Source: Hermodice carunculata | Taxonomy: Eukaryota > Annelida > Polychaeta > Eunicida > Amphinomidae | Assembly (NCBI GenBank): GCA_964020975.1 | Contig: CAXHWN010002418.1 | Location: 62,001-126,000, forward strand | Direction: 5' to 3' | Length of the DNA stretch: 64,000 nt | Notes under the pieces: generated by a model | Database searches by the model: none | The model's input: the letters and a program-made list of their open reading frames with translations, nothing else | Told to the model about the DNA's origin: nothing | Part shown: positions 37,201-45,485 of the stretch, piece after piece | Layout: each line of letters opens with the position of its first letter | How positions within the stretch are numbered: the stretch's first letter is position 1 | Made by a program: the position numbers and the translations under genes

Positions 37201-38965
37201 TGACATTGATATTTTGAAGGTCACATGACCACTTCATCTGTATGCAAGGTCAGCTGAGCACAGAACTATCACAGTCCTCTAGTTTTTTAATTTTGTCCAT
37301 GTTTACAATCACTGAAATGATTTATTTTCTCAGTACATTCATGTTGCATTGTGTTTTTTTTTCTTTTGACAAATATGTTAACTTTGTAATCTAGAGATCA
37401 AATTCAATGAATTTGTTTTTAACTGCATCAAATTTTCAACCGATAAAAGGATTGTCTTTGTATATTGTTCATATTGCTTTATTTTATTTTTATTTTTTAT
37501 TTTTGGGGGGGGGGGGCAAATGTATTTTTAATTTAGAAAACAATTTTTCAATACTTTTTTCACATGTTTCCTGAAATGAGTATGTTTTTAACTTTGTCAA
37601 TTTTCTCAACCCTTAATTTAAAACTGTTTGATTGTCTGAACATTGTGCATATTGCATTAAACATCAAACCTGTGTGTTTTTCCTTCCCAGGGGTTTGTAT
37701 ACATGCTTGAGAAGGCCACATCATTTTTCATCAACGTAGAGTATGGCCTCTTTGTCTTCTTGATGATTAACAGGGGGAGCAACAAGGAGAACAGGTCAGT
37801 TCTGTCACAAATCTTATTGCAGTCAAACTTGCAGGAAAAAACACAAGAAAAACCACCCATTTTCTTACAAACATAGTATGAATCCTGAACATTTTGTTTG
37901 GTGGAAGAATTTGTGTGATGTCCTTGAAAGAAAAATGCCTTGTGGTTGCACCAAACAAAAAGTGTTTAGCCCCTCAGTTTTATTGGCAGACAGGGTGTTG
38001 TCATTGTCACGTCTGTGTATGTCCCTTCATCACCCTTGTGGCTGCAATCACTTATGAACAAATTGAGCTACTGTCATGAAACTTGTGCTGTAGAAGTGTC
38101 ACAGCATATGATTATATGAATTTGACATTCAGCAACCTTGATCTATTTTCAAGGTCACCTGGGGTAATCATATATTTCTACACTTGCGAATCCAAAAACC
38201 TTTTAAGAAATGGAGCTACCATCATAAAACGTATTGTTGGAACAGCTCTTGAGAATCATGGATGAGTTTGACACTCATTGACCTTGACTTATTTTCAAGG
38301 TCACCAGGGGTCATTACATTTTTACTTTTGCAGACATAATGCTGGCTGCGGGAGTCTTAAGGTCGTTCTGACCATTATATTTATAAAATTATTGACACTA
38401 TCATTGATTGGCATCACTGTGTGAAAGTTTTCTGTATAAATTTTTGGCTCAGCACTTGATTATCAAAGGATATTATGTTGTGACATAATCCAGGGAAGTT
38501 TCGCCACAACAATGGATGCTACCTCTGCCAAATGTGGAATTACTGTTGTGCAACATCCTGCCTATCACCATTATGATGTTGGTAGATATGTATAGACCAT
38601 TACAGGAAAACTGTCTTGAACTTAATATATGAGCTAACAAAGAAAACTCAATAGTTGACAATGAAATGTATTAGTAAGGGTAGAAACTGTTAAGGATGAA
38701 GAAGTTCAAAGTTGGCCACTCAGTTTGTCTTATTTTCATTCTTCTATATAAATGTAAAATCATTACTTTGATATTTTGCAGGCGACTCAAGATTCCAGTT
38801 CCAATTCCTTATTGGGCGTTCTACCTGATCTATCTGTTTCCACTCTACTTTGGCTTTGCTGTAGGGTATGATGTTTTCACATCCGTGTATGACCTTATTC
38901 ATGGACACCTGAAAGATCCAAACCTTGTTTTACATCTACAAAGTAATGCCACACTGGGAACATGA
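11080..38965 (+). CDS. Multi-pass membrane protein, probable APC-superfamily amino-acid transporter (14 exons)
   Basis: Exons: 11080-11164, 18026-18158, 20822-20887, 22390-22513, 23885-23984, 25492-25550, 26600-26664, 30679-30816, 32175-32217, 32821-32935, 33429-33528, 34719-34788, 37691-37794 and 38782-38965 (stop TGA). All junctions are AG/GT and every phase matches, giving 1386 nt (461 residues plus stop). The protein opens with an acidic stretch (DNDEDFEDIEEEHE), then about nine hydrophobic helices, including FIALLISYALAGSEAYAQL, QPIVSLLTIVKGSLLL, GTVALGGVVNVMPFLY, VELFIMISITVSYLINGAAM, a cysteine-rich loop (CQCCNTVK), and NPKGFVYMLEKATSFFINVE. This order resembles AA_trans/TMEM104-type amino-acid permeases from about helix 4 on. 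Helices 1-3 were not found, so the true start is probably upstream. A potential N-glycosylation site (NAT) lies just before the stop. Substrate unknown. Exon structure is well supported; the family call is an inference from motif spacing. Confidence 0.72.
13308..14835. repeat. 145-bp satellite, about ten copies
   Basis: Head-to-tail units of 145 bp, each with GGTTTCC, GATAAGTCTTGAAGAACTTG, TGATGAAACTTGGTAGGATT, ATGACCTTGAG and CAAGGTCACAGGGTCACTTA. Units at 13454, 13599 and 13744 confirm the period. Repeated short minus-strand frames come from the array. A GTT run precedes it at about 13268-13290. Confidence 0.95.
14978..15206. mobile_element. TTAA MITE, family D (worn ends)
   Basis: Begins CCTTAAAGTGCTAATCACTG and ends near GAGCTTTAACC, with the family D hairpin (AACATCTTTCCTTGGGACAC against GAGGAAAGCTGTTGACT) and the TTCATGAAAATACC...ATTCAAATACCAGCA module. 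Confidence 0.65.
15806..15991. mobile_element. TA-flanked MITE with ACAGTGGTCCCTGTC ends
   Basis: Left end TACAGTGGTCCCTGTC and right end GACAGGGACTACTGTA are inverted repeats; inside, GAGAGGCCAC motifs alternate. No coding. Related in layout to the element at 30282. Confidence 0.7.
16503..16590. mobile_element. Fragment of the TA-flanked MITE family
   Basis: CTACAGTGGTCCTTTGTTTT followed by GAGAGATCACATTATTCAGG matches one half of the 15806 element; the other end is not seen. Confidence 0.4.
16651..16760. mobile_element. TTAA MITE, family B, partial
   Basis: Starts TTAACCCTTTCCCCTTGAAC and includes most of the family B hairpin (GAGTCAACAGCTTTTCTTGG and CATGCCAAGGAAAGCTGTTG). The far end is replaced by a tandem repeat. 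Confidence 0.6.
16780..17390. repeat. Diverged ~140-bp tandem repeat related to the 145-bp satellite
   Basis: About four copies carry AGGGCTAGATCAAGTT, GGTGACCTTGA, CAAGGTCACA and a GTGAATTTGTTTCTGC-like block, the same order as the 145-bp satellite at 13.3-14.8 kb but much more worn. Confidence 0.6.
17670..17820. mobile_element. TTAA MITE, family B, decayed
   Basis: Begins TTAACCCTTTTCTGGTCAGA, holds GCCAAGGAAAGCTATTGACC, and ends in GAGTGGGAAAAGGT without an intact TTAA. In the intron before the 18026 exon. Confidence 0.5.
18514..18702. mobile_element. TTAA MITE, family B
   Basis: Bounded by TTAACCGTTTTCTCCCTTGA and AAGGGGGAAAGGGTTAA. Only one hairpin arm is readable; the GCAGATGACATTTGACCAC module is retained. 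Confidence 0.6.
18955..19215. repeat. Tandem repeat (GGCTACAATGGG unit) split by a tiny TTAA element
   Basis: Three copies of a unit with CTACAATGGGGCAGT, GGGAAGATATATAT and GAGACATCAACCAC. The second and third copies are separated by a 79-bp palindromic insert (19090-19168). A TA run follows at 19235-19260. Confidence 0.7.
19090..19168. mobile_element. Short TTAA MITE (79 bp, family E)
   Basis: Ends TTAACCCTAGTGCTGC and GCAGTACTAGGGTTAA are inverted repeats around a GGGGCCCGTGTTTACACGG core. It sits inside a tandem repeat, so its edges are easy to see. Confidence 0.7.
19817..20787. repeat. 21-bp tandem array (~46 units)
   Basis: Units such as AATGAATACAATGTATATGT alternate with versions starting GAATGGATAC or CATTAATGAA. 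Because 21 is a multiple of 3 and stops are rare in the unit, both strands stay open for hundreds of codons (NGYNVYV on plus, YIVFINI on minus). The array ends about 35 bp before the 20822 exon. Confidence 0.97.
21209..21450. mobile_element. TTAA MITE, family B
   Basis: Starts TTAACCCTTTCCTAGTCAGA, includes the arms CAACAGCTCTCCTCGGCAC and TGCCAAGGAAAGCTGTTG, and ends in GTGGAAAAGGGTTCA where TTAA has decayed. Confidence 0.6.
22755..22852. repeat. Minisatellite of CCCACAGTGT/CCCACAGGGT units
   Basis: About nine 10-11-bp units alternate CCCACAGTGTG and CCCACAGGGTA. In the intron after the 22390 exon; flanking frames are artefacts. Confidence 0.85.
23285..23354. repeat. Inverted repeat (~70 bp foldback)
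   Basis: CTGTAAACC...AGGGATGGACT on the left is complementary to AGTCCATCCCT..GGTTTACAG on the right, with an AAGCGAAGCT-like loop. Probably a tiny MITE or MITE end pair. Confidence 0.6.
24060..25000. repeat. Dispersed repeats with AAGGTCAA motifs
   Basis: Several blocks carry CAAAGGTCAAGGTCAAAT and CCTAGGCCCAAGAATACTAT; the latter recurs in worn form at 36830-37130. A GGGT run lies at about 24610-24640. No gene seen. Confidence 0.5.
25624..25933. repeat. TTC then TCC pyrimidine tract (~310 bp)
   Basis: About 190 bp of TTC repeat, a mixed TCC/TTC stretch, then about 85 bp of TCC. It begins some 73 bp past the donor of the 25492 exon. Poly-Phe, poly-Ser, poly-Lys and poly-Glu frames here are artefacts. 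Confidence 0.98.
27840..28440. repeat. Third copy of the dispersed GCCACCTATAATT repeat
   Basis: Shares TAGTGGTGCCACCTATAATT, ACAAAATTCCATATCTTGA, GACCTTGACCT and GCCTCCAGATCGAAATTGCA with the copies at 3.9-5.15 kb, in the same orientation. Confidence 0.65.
28550..28744. mobile_element. TTAA MITE, family B
   Basis: Bounded by TTAACCCTTTTCCCCTTAAA and AGGGAGAAAGGGTTAA; contains CCGGCCAAAACTAGCTGGTG and GGAAAGTTGTTGACCTAG. The hairpin has lost one arm. Confidence 0.7.
29780..30015. repeat. 39-bp tandem repeat (~6 units)
   Basis: Units of CCTGTCCACAGAGGCAAGGA plus CACCCTTTGTATAGTGTAG. The 39-bp period keeps frames open on both strands (VACPQRQGHPFYS per unit), which is an array effect. Confidence 0.85.
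30282..30463. mobile_element. MITE with ~25-bp near-perfect ends (CAGTGAAACCTGTTTTGAGA)
   Basis: ACAGTGAAACCTGTTTTGAG...ACCA and its complement form the ends; inside are GAGAGACCACCTGGCTT blocks like those of the 15806 family. Probably recent because the ends match so well. In the intron before the 30679 exon. Confidence 0.75.
31096..31560. mobile_element. TTAA MITE, family B, host of a nested family A copy
   Basis: Left part 31096-31220 (TTAACTCTTTCCTCC, hairpin remnants, TAGGTCTTATGTACAATTCT) and right part 31477-31560 (GCAGACGACATTTGACCATT, GGTTTGAGCCAATTTGG) are halves of one family B element, interrupted at a TTAA by the family A element at 31221-31476. Confidence 0.65.
31221..31476. 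mobile_element. TTAA MITE, family A, nested in family B
   Basis: Ends TTAACTCATTCTATAC and GTATGGAATGAGTTAA. Hairpin arms GGCACTGCCTGGCAAGTCAT and ATGACTTGCCAGGCAGTGCC are complementary. Same orientation and one-sided GTTGGTACTTGAACGGAA module as the 9364 copy. Confidence 0.8.
32405..32640. mobile_element. TTAA MITE, family C
   Basis: Starts TTAACTTTTTAAGTGCCAAA; hairpin CAACAGCTTTTCTCGACGCG against GCCGAGAAAAGCTGTTGACT; module GCTGGTACTTGAATGAAAGG follows. The right end is worn. In the intron before the 32821 exon. Confidence 0.6.
33172..33285. repeat. Exact 57-bp tandem duplication
   Basis: The block starting GGTACTTTTCAGCATTAGTG is repeated directly after itself with no visible difference, so the event is recent. 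It lies in the intron before the 33429 exon. Confidence 0.9.
34430..34653. mobile_element. TTAA MITE, family B, worn left end
   Basis: GCCCCTTGAATAAAGACTTA, hairpin remnants (CCAAGGAAAGTTGTTGATGC), the AAGCAGCAGATATTAAACCA module, and a right end GTGACAAGAGTTAA. In the intron before the 34719 exon. Confidence 0.55.
34870..35345. mobile_element. TTAA MITE, family B, split by another repeat
   Basis: The hairpin part (AGCCAACAGCTTTCATTGGC, GTCAAGGAAAGCTGTGGACG) lies at 34873-35000 and the GAAGTAGATGACGTTTGACC module at about 35303. Between them is a repeat (about 35000-35285) with GACCTTGAGCC/AAGGTCACCCGGGG that recurs near 37978-38200. Confidence 0.5.
35473..35539. repeat. 21-bp-arm foldback
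   Basis: CTAGATCGTCTTCAAACTTGG is complementary to CCAAGTTTGAAGATGATCTAG with one mismatch, across a 25-nt spacer. Confidence 0.7.
35540..36110. repeat. Diverged tandem repeat with CGATATCT and CCAAATTTTTGTCA blocks
   Basis: About three units of roughly 170 bp share GACGTTACCGCGATATCT, CCAATTTTTTTTCAG-like and TTATGATGGACCAGGCATC-like blocks. Non-coding, in the intron after the 34719 exon. Confidence 0.5.
36830..37130. repeat. Tandem repeat, ~130-bp unit with TGGTAATGGTGGATCCT
   Basis: Three copies of ATCTTGGTAATGGTGGATCC, two followed by worn GGCCCA...ACACTAA blocks also seen near 24300. In the intron before the 37691 exon. Confidence 0.6.
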
Positions 38966-38969
38966 CATC

Positions 38970-39540
38970 ATGTAACTATGGCAACAGTGTAAAACAGACC
39001 AAATGACATCTTGTAACTATGGTAACAGTGTAAAACAGACCATATGACAGCTTCGTTGCAGATCCACAGTGCAGAACTGGACTCATAGGCGTGGTTGGAC
39101 ACACATGACCTTGAAAGTTTCCCCATTGCCATTGTTTGTTTGTGTAACCAGTGTGATGCCAGCAAGAATCATACTTGGAAAACATGGCTCCATGTTCATG
39201 TAGGCATCACTGTGTATAAATTTTCTCCTATATCTGCATAAGATAGATCATGATGGTTGCTCAACCATGCCTATGACATCTTGTACATAGTAACAGTGTA
39301 AAAAACACTCAATTGACAACCTGACTGTTCATTTACAGTGGTACACTAGGTCTATGATATCTTGTAACCATGGTAACAGATTTCAAATAGGACAATCTAA
39401 TGATAACTTTTTTGTACTCCAACAGTGCAACCCTGGGCATTGTTACATACCTTGTAACCATGGTAACAGTATAGAACAAACTTCAGTCAGTTCTTTGTAC
39501 TATATTGACATCTATTAAGCAATGCTACCATGGTAACATA
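38970..39540. promoter_or_regulatory. Cluster of RFX X-box-like palindromes in a degenerate repeat
   Basis: Five copies of a GTNACC-AT-GGTAAC type palindrome lie at 38972-38985, 39013-39026, 39363-39376, 39453-39466 and 39524-39537. Two read GTAACCATGGTAAC, a full match to the RFX X-box consensus. The first starts seven bases after the transporter stop codon. They sit in a decayed tandem repeat containing ACAGTGTAAAACAGACC. Confidence 0.5.
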
Positions 39541-39671
39541 CTAACAACAAAAGACTGTGTCAGATTCTGTATCCGATATTATGCAAGTGTTTACAACCTA
39601 CATGTACCAAGAGACAAGCTGTCAAGTATGCTTATTGCTCCTGGTGTAACCCTCACAGGTCAGGGCCTGGA

Positions 39672-39853
39672 TTAACTCTTTAAGTGCCAAATTTTGGACT
39701 GAGTCCACAGCTTTTCTCTGAAACTAGAGGCATGCTGGTACTTGAATGAAAGGTCTTTTTACGAGGAATATGAATCTGGGATCCTATTGATAATTCAGAC
39801 TTGTGTAACTTGAGAAGATCGACTCTAGACGTGTTTGGCACTTAAAGAGTTAA
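39672..39853. mobile_element. TTAA MITE, family C, hairpin mostly lost
   Basis: Bounded by TTAACTCTTTAAGTGCCAAA and TTTGGCACTTAAAGAGTTAA, a perfect terminal pair. The core keeps one arm (CACAGCTTTTCTCTG) and the TGGTACTTGAATGAAAGGTC module. Inside the probable 3' UTR of the transporter. Confidence 0.8.
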
Positions 39854-40078
39854 CTCGCCAAAAGCAATAGATATGCTGATCTATGTTAGTGTAGTTGTCA
39901 TATGATACAATAATTCAGTAAAAAAAGCTAGTCCACATTATATATATATTTATACTTTTAATGGGCAAATATGACATTAGTCCCATAAAGTCAGTGACAT
40001 TTCACAAGACTATCTGACATGTTAACAAGGGTGATTATTTTGTTGTATCTATAATTTGTACAAAACTTTTGTTGTGGA

Positions 40079-40084
40079 AATAAA
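40079..40084 (+). terminator. Candidate poly(A) signal for the transporter gene
   Basis: AATAAA lies about 1.1 kb after the transporter stop codon. The span between them would be 3' UTR and includes the X-box-like repeats and a TTAA MITE. Earlier weaker signals cannot be excluded. Confidence 0.35.
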
Positions 40085-40290
40085 CTATTGAATTGACTCC
40101 TATTTATGTGCCAAGATTGGGTCTGTAAGTTACACAGTGCTTATGGATCATTATAGAAACCACGTACACAAATACTACAAAACCTTGGACGCAAAGTCAA
40201 CTTTAGCAGCCATATTAATAAGTGGTCTGTGTATGTGAGAGAGATTTAAATGTATTGTTGAGATAAGAGTGGTCTCCTGCTAAAGATGTA

Positions 40291-40377
40291 TTAACCCTTA
40301 AAGTGCTAAATACGGCTCTCGTCATTGTTCTCATTACCATACATATAATGGTTAAAAGATTCAAATTCCTCATGAAG

Positions 40378-40467
<90 letters not shown>

Positions 40468-40635
40468 ATATATCTCCTCATGAAGGTACCTTGCATTCAA
40501 ATACCAGCAAAGCTCATGAACCTAGTCTAAAGTGAAAAGCAGTCTTAGTAAACAGCTTTCCTCAGGGCACTCTGCGCTCAAAGTGCCCCAAGGAAAGCTG
40601 TTGTGTCAGTCTTAAAGCAGTGCTTTAAGGGTTAA
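40291..40635. mobile_element. TTAA MITE, family D, with a TA microsatellite inside
   Basis: Ends TTAACCCTTAAAGTGCTAAA and GTGCTTTAAGGGTTAA. Hairpin CAGCTTTCCTCAGGGCACTC against CCCCAAGGAAAGCTGTTG. A TA run (about 40383-40473) splits the TTCAAATTCCTCATGAAG module and is bracketed by two CTCATGAAG copies. Confidence 0.8.
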
Positions 40636-41087
40636 TAGGAATACATTCTATGTGGATGTTCTACTCTGTACAGAAAAACGTTCACTCTGCAGCATCATAT
40701 GAAATGACAATCAAAGAACTTGATGAATCACAGACTGAAAAGAAAAGCACGGCTGTTGTATGTGATGAGGGGACAAAGTACATGTGTCGCACCGTCACAA
40801 GTCAGCAGATTGTTGTCATGTTAAATATTAAATGAATTGATTTGACTTTCAATGTTGGGAGCCATATGAATTGATGACTTGTTAAACTGTTTACAGGTCT
40901 ATAGTATGCTATAAAGACAGAGATTGGTGGCAGCAGATTGATCTGCTAGATTTACACATTTTGGTGATCGTTGTGAGCCATCATCACAACTTACTTTCCC
41001 ATGTCAAACAACATCTCTGTTTAGTCAGGTAGAAGGCAGTTTTCATGCGTAATATACTTTGCAAGAGTTTGCTCGGTTGATTAATCG

Positions 41088-41245
41088 TAACTCATTCCAT
41101 ACCAGTCCCTGATTTTTCCGTATATTTACCTAAATTTAAGACGACAATTGCATATTTAAATTCTTCACGAAAAGAGCTTTCATTCAAGTGCCAACATGGC
41201 TATAGTCTTAAGTCAGTGGTTCTGGCAGTGCAGACAATATAAAAC
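41088..41245. mobile_element. TTAA MITE, family A, one half only
   Basis: TAACTCATTCCATACCAGTC, the TCATTCAAGTGCCAACATGG module and one end of the hairpin (TCAGTGGTTCTGGCAGTGC) are present; the other half is missing. Confidence 0.65.
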
Positions 41246-41380
41246 AGAGGTGGGTCCACACATTCTCTGAAGTAGAGAGGGAATTTCAGGCCATTGCATT
41301 AGCGTTACATGTAAATGTACTGTGTAGTAGACATGTTCTTATTAAATTTTCCTTCAATGCAGATATTCAGTATTTATGAA

Positions 41381-41908
41381 TCATGTGAGATATGAATACC
41401 CCCATACACCTGTCCAATAAGAGTATGCAATAAAACATACAGAAGCAAATGTATTATTCTCCATAGCACTGCTTTGCAGTGGTAAAGCCACTGCTTGATA
41501 AATCAGTTGCAAGTCCGAAGGAGTGATTGGGGGTCCACATGTATTGGGACTTTTAATATCAATGTGGTGCTTATTGATTTTATGACAGGGAATGGTATAA
41601 ATTATGAACACAGCTTTAAACAAAATTACATTTACCAAAGTCCATATCATTGATGTGTCAGATGACTTAGTAATTACTAATGCAATAAAATCCAGAAATC
41701 TATGAGGCACTGACATGAATGTAAGGAGCAATAACGCTAAGCTCTGGGCTGTTAGTGTCATGTTGTGTAGCATCTCTGGCCATGCTGGAATGCTTATAAT
41801 TTGGCGCCCTGTTCTCTGGCGCTAAGTTCTCTTCTTTATCATTAGTTTCTCCACTGGCCACGCCAGTGAGACCCTTTTCTTCTGTGTTTGGCCCTTAGGC
41901 TTCGTCAT
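41381..41908 (-). CDS. GPCR-like membrane fragment, unassigned
   Basis: A single open frame on the minus strand ends at 41381 and is open back to about 41900. It reads a polar, acidic lead (EEKGLTGVASGETNDKEENL), then SSMARMLHNMTLTAQ, a helix LALLLLTFMSVPHRFLDFIA, a short loop, and a second helix TLVNVILFKAVFIIYTIPC with a polar tail. A long basic/acidic loop, two helices and a tail recall the third loop to helix 7 of class A receptors, but no diagnostic NPxxY is present. It could be the last exon of a gene whose upstream part lies to the right, a relic, or a chance open frame. It sits between the two convergent host genes. Confidence 0.25.
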
Positions 41909-42623
41909 GGTCCTTACCAGGACAAAACTGTGAAAACTTCAGAAAAACAGAAAACTTCAAGCACTCCTCTATAGATAACGATGGACTCTGCTGGAAGCGC
42001 GTAACCTACTAACTAGCCATGGGCAGAGCGTAATCTCGTATAATCCACTTACGTAGGTCATGAGATAGAATCAGGCGTCAGCTATGTCTCAGAAAATTGT
42101 TGCTAGTTGTGATCTCGGAAAACAATGCAGGATTTATTGCCTTTTCACATGACCAAAATATATTACATGTACATTTTCTGTACTTGCACGTGTACTGTTA
42201 TGGACCATAACTTGTACAAACTTGTAGAGATCTCCAGTCAAAAACAGAAACAACACAAGGCAGCCATTGGGTAGGTCTCCTTCATTTCAGCAATGTGCCT
42301 GGCACATACAAATGTATTGCGTGATGGGGAGAGAGTCTTGAATTTCATTGAATAAAACAACAGATCTTTATGTATGCAGGAACTGAGTGTCACTCACAGG
42401 GTGTCCCAAATGGTCTCTGTCTAACATACACATACACCACTGTACTGTAGTATGTAATATGTGCCATGATTTGATTACTGTTGTGCACCACGGGGAGAGA
42501 TTGTTAGTCCCAATTACTTGCCACATTCAGGAACTACATGAAAGTGCAGTATTATTAGTCTTCAGTGTTCAAGGACAGTGGCTAAGTTACATGTACCTAC
42601 AAGCACTTGAAAAGTTGAACTGG

Positions 42624-42859
42624 TTAACTCATTCCATACCAGTCCCTGATTTTTCCATATATTTACCTAGATTTTAGACGACAATTGCATATTTAAATTC
42701 TTCATGAAAAGAGCTTTTGTTCAAGTACCAACATGCCTATAGTCTTAAGTCAGTGGTTATGGCACTGTCTGGCAAGTCATGCTGCAGCTGCCGCATGACT
42801 TGCCAGGCAGTGCCAGAAGCACTGACCAAGGCCTGTGACCATAGTATGGAATGAGTTAA
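42624..42859. mobile_element. TTAA MITE, family A (inverted)
   Basis: Opposite orientation to the 9364 copy. Ends TTAACTCATTCCATACC and TAGTATGGAATGAGTTAA; arms GTCTGGCAAGTCATGCTGCA and GCATGACTTGCCAGGCAGTG surround GCTGCCGCATG. Confidence 0.8.
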
Positions 42860-43134
42860 CTCTCCAGAATTAAATACAGAAAGCTCTTGTCACTATACAA
42901 ATTTCTGCACCATTTGAGGTTGACAGTTTCTAATAATGTCAATCCCAATGTTTGGCCACAGGTCATCAACATTCAATGTGATGACTTTGGCCACTTCTAG
43001 TACAAATGAACCCATTCTTGCTTGAATTGATCGCATGTAAATTGTCATCTACTTTTTATGTTTTTTATTTAAATTTCGTGTTAACAGAAAAAAAAATTGA
43101 TGAGAATTGTTGATAAGACCTTTCATTATGGAAT

Positions 43135-43207
43135 GCACCAGGTCAAAGGCTTTCCTGGTGCAGGTGTGGCTATTGAGTCAATCTTATTCTGACCTGAAAA
43201 GGGTTAA
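43135..43207. mobile_element. TTAA MITE, family B, remnant
   Basis: GGCTTTCCTGGTGCAGG, TATTGAGTCAATCTTATTCT and the end GACCTGAAAAGGGTTAA match the right part of family B. Confidence 0.4.
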
Positions 43208-43532
43208 TTCAGATAAATTAGTTCTACGTTGCTGATACATGATACATGGTGAAAAGGGTACAGTGGCATAATATAAGTGCAATAACATGGAAGATTTGCA
43301 TCCGTCCACTTTCTCATTTGCCAGAAGGGATGTGATTCAGCCATTTTCATCAGGTTTTTTGAAAACGACCCTTTCTGCTTGTAAATATGTAAATCTCATG
43401 ACATTTACCGTGTCGAATATTAATATTCATTTCATGTGCAGTGGTACCTACTGTTTGCAACCACTGCCGTGAGCAGCCGCATTGCTTTTTGTGATTGCTA
43501 GACTCGGACATAGAGTCAATCTCTTTGTAAAA

Positions 43533-43617
43533 TGTACCTGTTGTACAGGTCACCTGCTGTATGTGGCCACTTTTTCTTGGCAGAAAGGGTGGTCACATAC
43601 AGCAGGTACAACTGTAA
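43533..43617. mobile_element. Compact 85-bp foldback MITE
   Basis: GTACCTGTTGTACAGGTCAC..GCTGTATGTGGCCAC is complementary to GTGGTCACATACAGC..GGTACAACTGTA around an ACTTTTTCTTGGCAG-like loop. Confidence 0.6.
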
Positions 43618-43978
43618 TACATTATTTTATTTAAGACCAAACTTCAAGTCCTTTGTGACATGTAGTAATGCAGTAACATGTAATGTTATTGATGTGTGTA
43701 GGTACCTGCACAGATACATGCATGTAACTGCAGTCAAAATATGACCATGTATAGTGCTCATGTATGGTCATGGATACTGATACATATATAGTGTCATAGT
43801 GTAATGTAGTTTTGTCAAATTTCCTGTGTTAAACTGACTGTCGCTAACAAGCTACTGTTCATGTGCCGTATGGTCCGTTCACAATATGTGGACTGTTTTT
43901 TGGTATAGTTTTTACAGGCACTGGATTAAGTGATGCGCTGCAGATTTTAACTTGTGGTAGAATGCATCAAGAATATGT

Positions 43979-44228
43979 TTAACCCTTTCAGTGCCAAATT
44001 TTGGACTGAGTCAACAGCTTTTCTAGCCACGCATTGGGCGCAATGCACCCAATGTGCGCCGCCGAGAAAAGCTGTTGACCTGGGGTATTCTCTCTGGAAC
44101 TATAGGCGTACTGGTACTTGAATAAAAGGTCTTTTTATGAGGAATACGAATCTGGGATCTTAATGATAATTCAGACTAGTTTGACATAAGTAGATTGACT
44201 TTAGATGTGACTGGCACTGAAAGAGTTA
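43979..44228. mobile_element. TTAA MITE, family C, complete
   Basis: Bounded by TTAACCCTTTCAGTGCCAAA and GGCACTGAAAGAGTTAA. Hairpin arms CAACAGCTTTTCTAGCCACG / GCGCCGCCGAGAAAAGCTGT around CGCAATGCACCCAATG; then module TACTGGTACTTGAATAAAAG. Confidence 0.8.
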
Positions 44229-45244
44229 AAGTCTCATAAAGTTTTTCAAACTAAGTTATGGATCTACTGTAAGCAGGGAATAAATTATAGCAGTTTTTAT
44301 GAATGGAAGGAGCTAGATGGAATTTGTAATATTTATCTATCTGTGGCTTGGTCAGAAAAGAAAGTTTCAAAACAAGTTTACACACTGTTAAACTTCTGGA
44401 CCAAATAAATAGAAATGGTTTCTATGATGTGTGATAGATCCTGGAACAAGGACCATGGCAGTTGCACAAGACTTCAAGTGTACATTTTATTTGACCAATT
44501 GTTGCATCAAGAGTCCATACTCTTGCATTTTGTCACTACTGATAAGTTCCATTGAGCATCTATATGTACATTTCTGTTGTAAAGTTTTATTTTTTAGAAA
44601 CTTATTTAAGACTAGTTGTATGTGAAATTATTATAAATAGGTAAAGCCAAGACCAACTGGTTCATGCAGGTCTCAATAGAGGGCTGTGTGGACAGGCAGG
44701 CAAGGTATATGTTTTTCCATCAGCTTCCATTGTAATTTGCATATATGTAACTTGAAAACCACTCTACCAGGAAACGCCAAATTTTTTTATGGTAAATGGT
44801 TGTATATAGTTGAAATACAGGTGTAAATTTGATAACTTTCACAGCAAAACTGTTCAACGTATTATATGTTATGTAACATAGAATTTTATGAGAACACACG
44901 TGTAGGCTGCATGAATTGTGTGCATTGTGTTGTGTATTTCAGCCAAATACAGATAAAATTGCAACCTAGCTCCCCTATTCATGTAAATTTGTGAGTCTAT
45001 ATTGTAATAAATGTTTAAAAGCTTGTGATAATCTTGGAGCAAGTGAGTTGATCCATGTGGAATTTAACATTTTCTCACACAGAATGTCTCGATGTTCTGT
45101 CATTCAACTTCATCAATTGTTGTTTATCTTAGTATGTTGTGGAGCAGAATTATTTTAACCTTGGATCATAATACCAGAGTAAATTTTCATTGATACACAG
45201 TTACCATGAGGTGGCCACAACAGACAAAGCAAAGCTGTTAACAA

Positions 45245-45485
45245 ATTAATCCTTTCCCCCTCAAACCGGCCAAAACCGGCTGGTGGTCAAATGTCGTCTG
45301 CTTCAGTGTATTCTACTAATTTCAACAGTTACGAAAAACAATTTGACTGAGAAATGTACATGAGACTTATCAAGATTACATGCCCCAGGTCAACAGCTTT
45401 CCTTGGCATGGGTTGGGCACTTAGTGCCCAACCCATGCCAAGGAAAGCTGTTGACTCAGTCTTAATTCAAGGGGGAAAGGGTTAA
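45245..45485. mobile_element. TTAA MITE, family B, complete with 32-bp perfect hairpin
   Basis: Ends TTAATCCTTTCCCCCTCAAA and AAGGGGGAAAGGGTTAA. Core arms 45389-45420 and 45424-45455 are perfectly complementary (32 bp, TTA loop). The left half has CCGGCCAAAACCGGCTGGTG and GTCAAATGTCGTCTGCTTCA. Best reference copy of family B in the window. Confidence 0.85.
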
